A stretch of 64,000 nucleotides of DNA from Variovorax paradoxus. Its GTDB lineage: Bacteria > Pseudomonadota > Gammaproteobacteria > Burkholderiales > Burkholderiaceae_C. A model generated the notes under the pieces. The model had not been told where the DNA came from and ran no database searches. It worked only from the letters and a program-made list of their open reading frames with translations. The position numbers and the translations under genes were made by a program. Positions 49,469-58,886 of the stretch are shown piece after piece. The stretch covers positions 3,684,501-3,748,500 of the forward strand of contig NZ_CP123990.1 in NCBI RefSeq assembly GCF_029919115.1, in the 5' to 3' direction. Each line of letters starts with the position of its first letter. The first letter of the stretch is position 1.

Positions 49469-50341
49469 ATGGAACGCCGTCCCGGCTTCTGGCCCCTTGC
49501 GATCGTGTTCGGACTTTTCGTGCTGTTCCTCTACGGCCCGATGATCACGATCTTCATCCTGAGCTTCCAGGGCCCCGAAGGCGGCCTCACCTTTCCGCTG
49601 CGCGGCGTCTCGCTGCACTGGTTCTACAAACTGGCCGAAGGCCTGGGCACTGTCGACATCGGCGCGGCGTTCAGGCGCTCGCTGGCGCTGGGCGCGGTGG
49701 TCATGGGCTTCACCGTGGTGCTGTCGGTGCTGGCCGGACTCGCGTTCCGCAAGAAGCTGGCGGGCAGCAACGCGCTGTTCTTCGTGACGGTGGCGAGCCT
49801 CATCATGCCGTCGATCATCATTTCGCTCGGCATCGGCCTGCAGTTCCGGCTCATCGACACCGGCGTCAAGAGCCTGCTCGAGGCCATGGACGCCACCACC
49901 CTGCTCGAAGGCTACGGCACCGCGCTCGGCCTCTTCAGCTCCGCCCTCGGCGCGCACCTGACGTGGACCCTGCCCTTCGGCCTGCTCATCATGTTCGCGG
50001 TGTTCAACCGCTTCAACCCCGCCTTCGAGGAAGCCGCGCGCGACCTCGGCGCCACGCCGTGGCAGACCTTCCGGTACGTGGTGCTGCCGCTGATCGGCCC
50101 GTCGATCGTCGGCATCGGCATGTTCGGCTTCACGCTGTCGTGGGACGAGATTGCCCGCACCTCGCAGGCCATCGGCGATGTCAACACGCTGCCGCTCGAG
50201 CTGCAGGGCCTGACATCGACCGTCACGACGCCGTCGATCTATGCGCTGGGGACGGTGACCACTGTTGTTTCGCTGTTCGTGATGGCTGTGGCATTAGGCA
50301 CGGCGGCGCTGCTGCGCCGGCGTGCAGTTCGGCCGCGCTGA
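49469..50341 (+). CDS. ABC transporter permease, PotC type
   Basis: A 290-residue permease with six helices and EAA loop FEEAARDLGATPWQTFRYVVLP. The start overlaps the preceding stop region by one base (TGAGATG). It is the last gene of the importer operon and meets the M48 peptidase gene tail-to-tail. Confidence 0.9.
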   Translation: MERRPGFWPLAIVFGLFVLFLYGPMITIFILSFQGPEGGLTFPLRGVSLHWFYKLAEGLGTVDIGAAFRRSLALGAVVMGFTVVLSVLAGLAFRKKLAGSNALFFVTVASLIMPSIIISLGIGLQFRLIDTGVKSLLEAMDATTLLEGYGTALGLFSSALGAHLTWTLPFGLLIMFAVFNRFNPAFEEAARDLGATPWQTFRYVVLPLIGPSIVGIGMFGFTLSWDEIARTSQAIGDVNTLPLELQGLTSTVTTPSIYALGTVTTVVSLFVMAVALGTAALLRRRAVRPR

Positions 50342-50369
50342 GCCTGAAGCCGCGGCCTGGCTGCTCGCG

Positions 50370-53300
50370 TCAACCAAAGTAGGGATGCTCCGGTGGAAAG
50401 AGTGCCCGCTTGACGAAAGTACGCCATTGCGCCGGCGCGCGCTGACCGAGCACGACCAAGCCCGCGCTATAGGCTTGCGCCCGATATAGCGGCGTCAAAC
50501 CCGCGAGTGCTTCTTCGGCTTGGCGCGGATCCTTGCTGGTCTTCAGCACAGCCACGAATGCACGAATTTTCTGCGCGTCTTCAGGCGAGATGTACTTGAG
50601 CAATGCCATCTGCTTGTCCGTCGGTCTTCCATGCTTGATGGAAAGGCCGATACCGGGAAGCAGCGATTCGAAATCGCCGACCGTCATCGTGGTGCTTGCA
50701 TCAAGCGCCTTCGCCACCTGCTTCTCGTTCGCCCCATCCGAAGCACCGATGAGCACCAGCAGGCGCACTGGCGGCTGCGCGCCAGATGTCGCAATGCCAA
50801 ACGCCTTGTCCAGGTTGCCGCGGCTCATCTCGAGGTAGCCGAACGCGGAGCTGTCCGGAGGAATGTCCTTGCCGGTGCGAAGAATCTGCTGCATCTGAAG
50901 GAAGCTCGATTTGGCACTGAGGTCGTCGAGCGACACGCTCTCGCCCTGCTCGATGCGCCTGATGCGCGCCAAATCATCGGTCGTGATCTGAGCGAGATAC
51001 GGAGCCTTGGCGCCAGCTCTTTCGTAAGCGCGGCGCGCTTCGGGCCAAGCCTGATCGCCCGCCCAGGCGTGCCCCGCGGCATAGGCGAACCAGGCGCTGT
51101 CGGGATGCTCTGCCGCCCCCTTCTTGAAAGCAGCGTCCTTGGCGGGGCCTTCGGCCATGCATCGCACCGCCAGATAGCCCAGATCACTCGCCGCTGGATG
51201 CGCTTGCGCCAGCGCGCGATGCTGCCCGCAAATACTCTCGCGCTTTTCGGGCGTATCAGCTTGGTTCTGCTGTTCGCGCAACGAGAGAACCTCCAGAGGC
51301 GCCCGTACCAGCCGCGCGGCAACAATCCGCGCGTGGCTTTCAGGGGCGTACTGGTCGGCCGCCGCCAACCACTCGAGCAGGTAGGCCGATTGACCCGAAT
51401 CCCACTTGCCGTGCACTTCGATGAGTGCCTTGCGGTCGGTCTCGGTGTCGATCATGCTCAGCATGTTGCTGGCGGACCGGGGCTCCGGGCCGCTGATGAC
51501 CGAACGCGTGCCGCCGTTGCTCCCCTTGCTTGTGCTGATCTGCCGCGGCGGGGTTTCGAATAGCACGTCCGCGGACTGCATCGACCAGCGCGGTGCCCCT
51601 AGCTTTTTCTCGGGCCTTGCAGATGCCTGCCCGTACACCGCCGTCCACGCAACCATGGGAGCGGCACCGGCAACGTTGTAGACATAACGCACGCCGATCA
51701 GCTCCGGATTGGCGGAGAACGATTCGATCTCCTCTCCTTCGGCCGTATGCGCGGCGAGTTCGAGGAGCTTGTCGGCCTCGACTTCGAAGGTCTGCTTCCC
51801 GCCGGGCGGGAGTATTGCGCTGCTGCCGCCCACGCGAACCTTCACCTGGCGTTCGAGCCCGTTGTAGGCGATGACGCGGGCGCTGCCCAGCGAGGTGCTG
51901 ATTCCCATGAGGCTGGCGATGATCCCGCCGGCCACGGCCAACCGCGCCGCCCCTGCCCACCATCCGTCCGCCGTGTGAAACCTTGACCAGGCATCGAGCT
52001 TTTTCTGCCGCGGCCTTTCCTGGCCGCTCGTCAGCGTGGCGTAGGCCGATGGCACCACGGGTGCAGCCGGCGCCTCCGCTTCCGGCGACGACGCACCGCC
52101 GGAGATCCGTGCCTCGGTATGCAGCAGCTGGTCGAGTGCGGCGCGCCGCAGGCGATTCAATGCGCGGAGCATCGGATTCAGCCAGCTGTCGACGTGCTTG
52201 ATCCATTCGCCGAGGTTTTCGCGCGTGGGGTATCCAAATTCGAACTTGCCCACTGCCGACAGCCAGCTGTCGCGGCCCAGCAGGGCCAACGCATAAGAGC
52301 CGGTCTGGATGCCGGAGGCGGCCTGGCCGATTTCGGCCATGGCGCTGAAAACCGCACCGGCGTCGGCAAGAATGCGCACGGCCCCTTCTTCGCTGACCTT
52401 GCGCTTTGCAGTGGTCATTGCCAGGGTGTTGGCGAGCGTGGCCTGCAGATCGGCAAGATTGGCTTCAGCGTGTTCCGCATAGTGCAGGAGCCGCAACTGT
52501 TCGAGCCAGGCGGTTTCCCAGTCGGCGCCCTTGACGGCCGCCAACGCATGCAGCGCAGAGCGGCAGCGACGGTCATGCGCCGCAAGCGAGCGCTCGACTT
52601 CCGCAATATCCCGCGAGACTTCCTCGACAGCACCGGGCAGATCACGCTTCTTGATGGCCTTGCCCCGATGCTCCAGGCGCGGGCCCTCGCTTCGGGCCAC
52701 GCCGTCCTGAACAGCCACAAGCGCGGCACGCTCGTGCAGCAACGCATCAAGGCGCTCGAGCATGTTCGACAGCGACTCCGGATAGAGCTCCGGGAACGAA
52801 GCCACGGCATCCGATGCACTCATGCGGTCGAACAGCTGCTCGGCAGTGTGCTGCGTGCGAGTGACACCTCGTGCCAGGTACACGCCGCGGTATCGCCGCT
52901 TGTAGGACTCCCGGTCGTATTCGGCGTCCAGTGCCTGCGCTGCGGCTTCTCGCGTGCCGGTGGCCGGCGGTGGAACCATGTGGCTGATCAGTCCCGCGCA
53001 AATGCGCTCGCGAAAGGATTGGGCGTCTTGGAACAGGTCCCAGGCGGGGCTTTGCCGCATTTCCGCCGTGAGATAGATCTTCTTTGCGTTCTCTTCGCGC
53101 TCATGGCTGGCAGGGTGGGTGGACCACATGCGCGAGACCGAAACCTTGTCGCGCTTGAAGATCCGATGTGCCTGCGGGCCAACCGCCGGAGCGGCCGGCG
53201 GAATGCCATAGCCGGGATCGTCAAAGATCACGCGCAGCTTCTGTAGGATCTGCGACTGGATGTCGTACAGGTCGGGAACTGCGGTGCCATTGTGCAATTG

Positions 53301-54200
53301 CCGGTTGGCGAAATCGAGGGTGCGGTCCCAGGCTGAATCGGCGGCCTGCATTTTGTAAAGCGCATCGATCAGCGCGTCGCTGCCTGTCAGGCTCACCGAA
53401 ACCCGGTCGGCCTGGAACTCCATTTCCCTGGACAACGCACGGTCGGCCAGGACGACGACGCGAAACAGGCTGTCCATGATCGAACGGATGGACCAGATCA
53501 GCAGCGAGAGCGCCCATCCAACCCACGCGATGCGTATGTCGGAACGCGAGAGACCTTCAAGAAAACGGTCGAGCCGGTCTCGCTTGGCAACGATATGCGC
53601 GGCGATCTGCTGGGCCAGGTAAACCCAACGTCCGACAGCCATGCTGCGCTGCGCGAAGTGCCCGAACTCGTGCGCCAGAACGGCCTTGAATTCGGAGATG
53701 GTCAGTACGTTGACCAGGGGAAGGCCGATCTCCAGGTTCTTCTTGGAGGGCAGAAAGAAGTTGAGCAGCGAGAGATCGTAGAAAACCGCCGCGTTGACGC
53801 GGGACGACACATACACCCTCGCAGGCCGGGGGGCCCGGGCTTCGTCTGCGAGCCGATGAAGAAACGCGAAAAGAGCGGGATGCTCGGCCGCTTTGATTTC
53901 GACCAGCCCCCCCATCTCCCCGCGCCGAACGAACACCAGGGCTTTCAACATGAACACGGCGAGGAAGGCCGCGCTCAGGCCTACGGCCATCAGCCAGAGT
54001 CCGTCGCCGCCCGAACCATAGACCGAAGCCCGGACGGACTGATAGGCTTTCCATGCAAGCCATCCCGAAAACAGCAGGTAGCTCGCGACAAAAGCCATGA
54101 GCGCAAACATCGCGAGCCACGCGTGCCTTCGATAGGCCGGCGAAGCTTTTGCGATTTCACTGCCGGTGCCAGCGGGACCCGCCGGATAAAGTTGTTCCAT
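50370..54200 (-). CDS. very large membrane M48 family metallopeptidase
   Basis: A 1276-residue protein. Two helices (~28-50 and ~67-91) precede an M48 domain with zinc motif HEFGH (177-181) and a downstream glutamate in REMEFQADRVS (near 270). A helix near 245-265 splits the peptidase domain. A long helical cytoplasmic-type region follows, then another helix near 760 (ARLAVAGGIIASLMGI), a beta-rich stretch (VRVGGSSAILPPGGKQTFEV) and a C-terminal TPR-like helical domain (~900-1276). Only the peptidase part is recognisable; function may be membrane protein quality control. Start 54200 follows a GAGGGAG site. Confidence 0.82.
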   Translation of the reverse strand: MEQLYPAGPAGTGSEIAKASPAYRRHAWLAMFALMAFVASYLLFSGWLAWKAYQSVRASVYGSGGDGLWLMAVGLSAAFLAVFMLKALVFVRRGEMGGLVEIKAAEHPALFAFLHRLADEARAPRPARVYVSSRVNAAVFYDLSLLNFFLPSKKNLEIGLPLVNVLTISEFKAVLAHEFGHFAQRSMAVGRWVYLAQQIAAHIVAKRDRLDRFLEGLSRSDIRIAWVGWALSLLIWSIRSIMDSLFRVVVLADRALSREMEFQADRVSVSLTGSDALIDALYKMQAADSAWDRTLDFANRQLHNGTAVPDLYDIQSQILQKLRVIFDDPGYGIPPAAPAVGPQAHRIFKRDKVSVSRMWSTHPASHEREENAKKIYLTAEMRQSPAWDLFQDAQSFRERICAGLISHMVPPPATGTREAAAQALDAEYDRESYKRRYRGVYLARGVTRTQHTAEQLFDRMSASDAVASFPELYPESLSNMLERLDALLHERAALVAVQDGVARSEGPRLEHRGKAIKKRDLPGAVEEVSRDIAEVERSLAAHDRRCRSALHALAAVKGADWETAWLEQLRLLHYAEHAEANLADLQATLANTLAMTTAKRKVSEEGAVRILADAGAVFSAMAEIGQAASGIQTGSYALALLGRDSWLSAVGKFEFGYPTRENLGEWIKHVDSWLNPMLRALNRLRRAALDQLLHTEARISGGASSPEAEAPAAPVVPSAYATLTSGQERPRQKKLDAWSRFHTADGWWAGAARLAVAGGIIASLMGISTSLGSARVIAYNGLERQVKVRVGGSSAILPPGGKQTFEVEADKLLELAAHTAEGEEIESFSANPELIGVRYVYNVAGAAPMVAWTAVYGQASARPEKKLGAPRWSMQSADVLFETPPRQISTSKGSNGGTRSVISGPEPRSASNMLSMIDTETDRKALIEVHGKWDSGQSAYLLEWLAAADQYAPESHARIVAARLVRAPLEVLSLREQQNQADTPEKRESICGQHRALAQAHPAASDLGYLAVRCMAEGPAKDAAFKKGAAEHPDSAWFAYAAGHAWAGDQAWPEARRAYERAGAKAPYLAQITTDDLARIRRIEQGESVSLDDLSAKSSFLQMQQILRTGKDIPPDSSAFGYLEMSRGNLDKAFGIATSGAQPPVRLLVLIGASDGANEKQVAKALDASTTMTVGDFESLLPGIGLSIKHGRPTDKQMALLKYISPEDAQKIRAFVAVLKTSKDPRQAEEALAGLTPLYRAQAYSAGLVVLGQRAPAQWRTFVKRALFPPEHPYFG

Positions 54201-54341
54201 GTTGCTCCCTCTTCCTCGCACAATCCGTCGTTCTTGATTCGGCTTCTCCAGCCTTCAGCGGCACGCGTTCGCATATGCCGCCGATAATTCCATGCGTTAT
54301 TTACAGATTCTTGCATCTGCAAAAGAAAATGAGAGGGAAAA

Positions 54342-55466
54342 ATGCTCGAAAAACTGAGTGAGTTCACAGAAAGTCACGGAGAACTTCGCCGTGGCCGCGG
54401 CCTGGTGACCGGAACCATCGCCCTGAGCCTGGGCATCCTTTGCTTCCTGGGAGTGCTGGCGTTCCACTTTCCGCAGTACCTCACCACGCCGGAGTTGCGC
54501 AGGAGCTACAACGTCGACGTGATGCGCTTCATCCTGCTGGCGGCCATGGTGGTTTCGGGCGGAATGGCGCTGGTGAACATCATCTTCAACCGCTCTCGCT
54601 GGCTCTCTTCGGCCGCGTTTTTGCTGGTGGCCGCGGCGGCGCTGCTGGGCGGGCACAAGGTGCCGGTGAACGACTTTGCCGACAACACGCCGTACATCGG
54701 CCTCGATTGGTTCATTCTCGACCTGCTGGGCTCGTCGCTGATCTTCATCTTCATCGAGAAGCTGTTCGCGCTGCGCAAGGACCAGCCGGTGTTCCGTGCC
54801 GAGTGGCAAACCGACTTCCACCACTTTGTGGTCAACCACATGATCGTGGGCTTCGTGCTGCTGGCCACCAACCTGATGGTGCACAAGTTCTTCGGCTGGG
54901 CGGCCAACGACGGCATTCGCGGCTGGGTGGGCAACCTGCCGTTCTGGGCCGGGCTGCTGCTGATCATCCTGGTGGCCGACCTGGTGCAGTACTGGACCCA
55001 CCGCGCCTATCACGAGGTGCCGGTGCTGTGGCGCCTGCATGCGGTGCACCACAGCGTGAAAAGCATGGACTGGATGGCGGGCTCGCGCCAGCACATTCTC
55101 GAGCTGCTGATCACGCGCACGCTGGTGCTCGCGCCGATCTACGTGTTCGGCTTTTCGAAGGAAGTGATCGACGCGTACATCGTGGTGGTGGGCTTCCAGG
55201 CGGTGTTCAACCACTGTAACGTGAGCGTTCGGCTCGGCCCCCTGCGCTACATCATCGTGACGCCCAACTTCCATCACTGGCACCACAGCCAGGACGTGGA
55301 GGCGCTCGACAAGAACTATTCGGCGCACTACGCCTTTCTTGACTACATCTTCGGCACCGCGGTGAAGAGCACCAAGCTCTGGCCCGAAAAGTACGGCGTG
55401 CTCGGCGACTACGTGCCCAACGGCTTCTTCAAGCAGCTGAAGTTCCCGTTCGTGTGGAAGGGATGA
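54342..55466 (+). CDS. sterol desaturase/fatty acid hydroxylase family membrane di-iron enzyme
   Basis: A 374-residue membrane protein with about six helices. The di-iron histidine clusters are complete: HRAYH (220-224), HAVHH (233-237), His291 and HHWHH (311-315). Such enzymes hydroxylate or desaturate lipids using oxygen. It diverges from the M48 gene across 141 bp and overlaps the next gene by 4 bp, so the two are translated together. The lipid substrate is unknown. Confidence 0.88.
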   Translation: MLEKLSEFTESHGELRRGRGLVTGTIALSLGILCFLGVLAFHFPQYLTTPELRRSYNVDVMRFILLAAMVVSGGMALVNIIFNRSRWLSSAAFLLVAAAALLGGHKVPVNDFADNTPYIGLDWFILDLLGSSLIFIFIEKLFALRKDQPVFRAEWQTDFHHFVVNHMIVGFVLLATNLMVHKFFGWAANDGIRGWVGNLPFWAGLLLIILVADLVQYWTHRAYHEVPVLWRLHAVHHSVKSMDWMAGSRQHILELLITRTLVLAPIYVFGFSKEVIDAYIVVVGFQAVFNHCNVSVRLGPLRYIIVTPNFHHWHHSQDVEALDKNYSAHYAFLDYIFGTAVKSTKLWPEKYGVLGDYVPNGFFKQLKFPFVWKG

Positions 55467-56242
55467 TGCGTACCGCCCTTCTCATGGCCGCGGCCACCGC
55501 CGCGCTGCTGCTCACGGCCTGCGCCACGCGGGTCGAGCTCCCCTCCAAGGACTCCAGCTTGCGCCTGCGCGTGCAAAGCTCGGTCATAGCGCCCGGCAAC
55601 GGGGGCAAGCTCATCGCCGCCGATGCGCTGCAGCCGGGCGACATCCTGCTGACCTCGATCGCCACGGTCAACTCCTTCGGCATTCGCCTGGGCACCTTCT
55701 CGCCGGTGAGCCACGCGGTGCTGTACCTGGGCGACGGCCTGATCGCCGAAGCCGTGGGCACCGGTGTGCGTGCACGGCCGGTGGCCGACGTGGTGGACGA
55801 GGAACAGATGGTCGTCGCCTTTCGCGTGCCCGGGCTCGACGCCGCAGGCGTGGCAAAGCTCCGCGCCTGGGCCAACTCGCAGGTCGGCACCCGCTACAAC
55901 ACCACCGGCGTGCTGCTGAACGCGCCGTTCGTGCTGAACCGGCGCCTGTGCGAACTGCCGCTGATTCCTTCGGCCGTGAGCCACTACTGCATCAGCGGCA
56001 TGGCCATGGTGCAGCTGGGTGCAAGCCGGGACGACCAGTTCTTCTGCTCTCAGTTCGTGCTCGAGGCCTACCGGCAGGCCGGCATGCCGATTACCGACGC
56101 CGACCCGCGCTGGGTGAGCCCGGCCGACCTGCTGCACATGCGCGAAGGCGATGTGCCCTCGATTGCCGCGACGCAGCCGCTGCGCTACGTCGGGCACCTG
56201 AAGTACAACGCGCCGCCGCTTCTTGCGGCCGATGGCCCCTGA
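55463..56242 (+). CDS. lipoprotein with permuted NlpC/P60-type (YiiX/YaeF-like) cysteine peptidase domain
   Basis: A 259-residue lipoprotein: signal peptide with lipobox LLTAC (Cys20). The domain begins ALQPGDILLTS and carries the expected catalytic pair in permuted order, His in SPVSHAVLYLGDG and Cys in FFCSQFVLEAYRQAG. Homologues act as amidases or lipid-modifying hydrolases. Coupled to the hydroxylase gene by ATGA overlap, which suggests a shared envelope role. Confidence 0.8.
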   Translation: MMRTALLMAAATAALLLTACATRVELPSKDSSLRLRVQSSVIAPGNGGKLIAADALQPGDILLTSIATVNSFGIRLGTFSPVSHAVLYLGDGLIAEAVGTGVRARPVADVVDEEQMVVAFRVPGLDAAGVAKLRAWANSQVGTRYNTTGVLLNAPFVLNRRLCELPLIPSAVSHYCISGMAMVQLGASRDDQFFCSQFVLEAYRQAGMPITDADPRWVSPADLLHMREGDVPSIAATQPLRYVGHLKYNAPPLLAADGP

Positions 56243-56259
56243 ATTTCCTCGTTACCGGT

Positions 56260-57492
56260 TTGAGCGCTCCTTTCCAGTTCGATGTCGTCGTGGTCGGCGC
56301 CGGTGCGGCCGGGCTGTTCTGCGCCGGGCTGGCGGGCCAGCGCGGGCTCAAGGTGCTGCTGGTCGACCACAGCGAGAAGGTCGGCGAGAAGATCCGCATC
56401 TCGGGCGGCGGCCGCGCCAACTTCACCAACCGCGACCTCGACGTGCGCGCGCCGCAGCGCCACTTCATTGGCGACAACCCCAATTTCTGCCGCTCGGCGC
56501 TCTCGCGCTATGCCCCGCAACAGTTCATCGAGCTGGTGCAGAAGCACGGCATTGCCTTTCACGAGAAGCACAAGGGGCAGCTGTTCTGCGACGGCTCTTC
56601 GCAGCAGATCGTCGACATGCTGCTGGCCGAGTGCGAGGCGGGCGACGTCACTCGCTGGCAGCCTTGCAAGCTTGGGAAGATCGCGTTTTCGGCGGCTGAA
56701 GACGGCACGGCGGGGTCGGGCAGCTACCAAATAGATAGCAGCAAGGGTCTGATCGAAACGCCCAAGCTGGTGGTCGCCACCGGCGGCCTCTCGATTCCGC
56801 AGATCGGCGCCAGCGATTTCGGCTATCGACTGGCTGAGCAGTTCGGTCTGCGCGTGGTCACGCCCCGCCCGGCACTGGTGCCGCTGACCTTTGGCGGCGA
56901 AGCGTGGGCGCCGTATGCCGAACTGGCCGGCCTGGCGTTGCCGGTACGCATCGAGACCGGCGCCAAGAAAGAAAAGATGGCGTTCCTCGAAGACCTGCTG
57001 TTCACGCACCGCGGCCTCTCGGGCCCGGCCGTGCTGCAGATTTCGAGCTACTGGAAGCCCGGAACCCCGCTGACGCTCGACTTTGCGCCGGGTGTGAACG
57101 TGGCCGAAGCCCTGGGCGAAGCCAAGCTCCGCTCGAAGAAGCGCATTGCCAACGAACTGGCCACGCTCGTGCCCTCCCGGCTGGCCGACGCCTGGGTGGG
57201 GCAAGACCCGGCCCTGCAGCGCCCGGTCAACGAGGCCGCCGACAAGGCGCTGGCGGCCCTGGCCGAGCGCATTGCCCGCTGGCAGATCACCCCCAGCGGC
57301 ACCGAGGGCTACAAGAAGGCCGAGGTCACGGCGGGCGGGGTCGACACCCGCGATTTGTCTTCCCAGACGATGGAATCCAAGCAGCCAGGCCTTTATTTCA
57401 TCGGCGAAGTGGTCGATGTGACCGGATGGTTGGGCGGATACAACTTTCAATGGGCCTGGGCGAGCGCACATGCGTGCGCAACCGCGCTATAA
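56260..57492 (+). CDS. NAD(P)/FAD-dependent oxidoreductase, HI0933/YhiN family
   Basis: A ~410-residue flavoprotein. [21 protein letters not shown] is the FAD-binding start, [10 protein letters not shown] and the late [18 protein letters not shown] are family signatures. There is no ATG before the domain; TTG at 56260 is the likely start, 17 bp after the previous gene. The biochemical role of YhiN-type proteins is not established. Confidence 0.87.
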
Positions 57493-57493
57493 T
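57488..57493 (+). promoter_or_regulatory. -10 box of the rpsU promoter
   Basis: A perfect TATAAT in context GCTATAATCGCGGG overlaps the YhiN stop codon (57490-57492). The -35 region is weak. Transcription would start near 57500, about 100 bp before rpsU. Confidence 0.5.
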
Positions 57494-57551
57494 CGCGGGC
57501 TAACTTTGGCCTTCCCTCAACGGCCGCAAAAATTTTCAGTTGAGGAACCCC

Positions 57552-57578
57552 GGCTTGGGGCCTCGATCTCCCCGAGCC
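57552..57578 (+). other. stem-loop in the rpsU leader
   Basis: GGCTTGGGG (57552-57560) pairs with CCCCGAGCC (57570-57578), one G-U pair, 9-nt loop, ending 23 bp before the rpsU start. Possible translational control; no T-run. Confidence 0.4.
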
Positions 57579-57601
57579 AAATTCAGTTCAACGATTCATC
57601 A

Positions 57602-57814
57602 ATGACCACCATCCGCGTTAAAGAAAACGAGCCTTTCGACGTCGCCCTGCGCCGCTTCAAGCGCACCATCGAAAAGCTCGGCCTGCTGACCGACCTGCGT
57701 GCCCGCGAGTTCTACGAAAAGCCGACCGCCGAGCGCAAGCGCAAGAAGGCAGCTGCCGTCAAGCGCCACTACAAGCGCGTGCGCAGCATGCAGCTCCCCA
57801 AGAAGCTGTATTGA
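57602..57814 (+). CDS. rpsU: 30S ribosomal protein S21
   Basis: A 70-residue basic protein of the small subunit platform. [21 protein letters not shown] cut at the family core, then the Lys/Arg-rich [15 protein letters not shown] tail. It precedes yqeY, a common neighbour, but with a terminator between. Confidence 0.97.
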
Positions 57815-57879
57815 TGCCCGTTGGCAACAGGGTCGCCGGCCTTTGACGCAAGTCGGCCCAGCGACCCGATTGCTGCCTC

Positions 57880-57918
57880 AGCCGCGCCAGGGAAACCTGC
57901 CGCGGCTTTTGTTTTTTC
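57880..57918 (+). terminator. intrinsic terminator after rpsU
   Basis: AGCCGCG (57880-57886) and CGCGGCT (57901-57907) plus inner CAGG/CCTG capped by a GAAA tetraloop, followed by TTTTGTTTTTT. It lies 65 bp past rpsU and 20 bp before the yqeY start. Confidence 0.88.
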
Positions 57919-57937
57919 CGAACCAGGAGCCCCGAGC

Positions 57938-58387
57938 ATGAGCCTCAAGGAACAGATCACCGAAGACATGAAGACCGCGATGCGCGCCAAGGACTCGGAG
58001 CGCCTTGGCACCATCCGCCTGCTGATGGCCGCCCTGAAGCAAAAGGAAGTGGACGAGCGCGTGGAGCTCGACGACGCCATGATCGTTGCCATCGTCGACA
58101 AGATGGTCAAGCAGCGCAAGGACTCGATCGCCGCCTTCACCACCGGCGGCCGCGCCGACCTGGCCGACAAGGAATCGGCCGAGATCAAGGTGCTCGAGGT
58201 GTACCTGCCGCAGCGCATGAGCGCCGACGAAGTGACTGCCGAAGTGAGGGCCATCGTCGCTGAACTGGGCGCCAAGGGCCCCGGCGACATGGGCAAGGTG
58301 ATGGGCGCGGTCAAGACCCGTCTCGCCGGCAAGGCCGACATGGGCCAGGTGAGCGCCGCGGTCAAGGCGGCCCTCGCGAGCGCCTGA
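57938..58387 (+). CDS. yqeY: GatB/YqeY domain-containing protein
   Basis: A 149-residue helical protein related to the tail domain of the amidotransferase GatB. Family features: SLKEQITEDMKTAMRAKD, then IKVLEVYLPQRMS and GDMGKVMGAVKTRLAGKADMG cut near the C-terminus. It may act in tRNA-related amidation, unproven. AGGAG site upstream; its stop overlaps the next start (TGATG). Confidence 0.92.
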   Translation: MSLKEQITEDMKTAMRAKDSERLGTIRLLMAALKQKEVDERVELDDAMIVAIVDKMVKQRKDSIAAFTTGGRADLADKESAEIKVLEVYLPQRMSADEVTAEVRAIVAELGAKGPGDMGKVMGAVKTRLAGKADMGQVSAAVKAALASA

Positions 58388-58854
58388 TGAGCGACGGCGG
58401 CTGCGCCACCACCATACTGAAAGCCTGCGCCTGCCTCGTCGATGCACGGGGCAGGCTGCTGGTGTTCCGCCATCCCGGCGACGGGAACATGCAGTTGCCC
58501 AAGGGCACCATCGAGCCGGGCGAGTCGCCCGAGGTGGCGGTGCGCCGCGAACTGCTCGAAGAATCGGGCATCGACCACGTGGGCGAGCTGCAGCCGCTCG
58601 GCACCCTGACCCGCGATTGCGAGGCCGGCATCGAAGGCAACACCCTGCGCCACCCGCAGTTGTGGCACCTGTTCCTGATGCACGCCGAAAAGCCGCTGCC
58701 CGAAACCTTCGACCACGTGGCCATGGGCAGCCCCGAAGAAGACGGCCTGGTGTTCTCGTTCAGCTGGCTGGCACGAGGCGACAGCATCGAGAACTTCACG
58801 CTGCCCTACCGCCAAGCCATCGCGCGCGTCCGCGAAGCCCTGCTCGCGGCCTGA
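58387..58854 (+). CDS. NUDIX hydrolase
   Basis: A 155-residue hydrolase with box GTIEPGESPEVAVRRELLEE-SGI, all catalytic residues present. PGDGNMQLPKG before the box is common in broad-specificity NUDIX enzymes. Translationally coupled to yqeY. Substrate unknown. Confidence 0.88.
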   Translation: MSDGGCATTILKACACLVDARGRLLVFRHPGDGNMQLPKGTIEPGESPEVAVRRELLEESGIDHVGELQPLGTLTRDCEAGIEGNTLRHPQLWHLFLMHAEKPLPETFDHVAMGSPEEDGLVFSFSWLARGDSIENFTLPYRQAIARVREALLAA

Positions 58855-58858
58855 AACC

Positions 58859-58884
58859 CCGCTGCCGCAGCGCCGCGGCAGCGG
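58859..58884. terminator. stem-loop between convergent genes
   Basis: CCGCTGCCGC (58859-58868) and GCGGCAGCGG (58875-58884) form a perfect 10-bp stem with a 6-nt loop between the NUDIX and TauE stops. No T-run on either side, so it may be a barrier or RNA-stabilising structure instead of a classic terminator. Confidence 0.4.
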
Positions 58885-58886
58885 CG

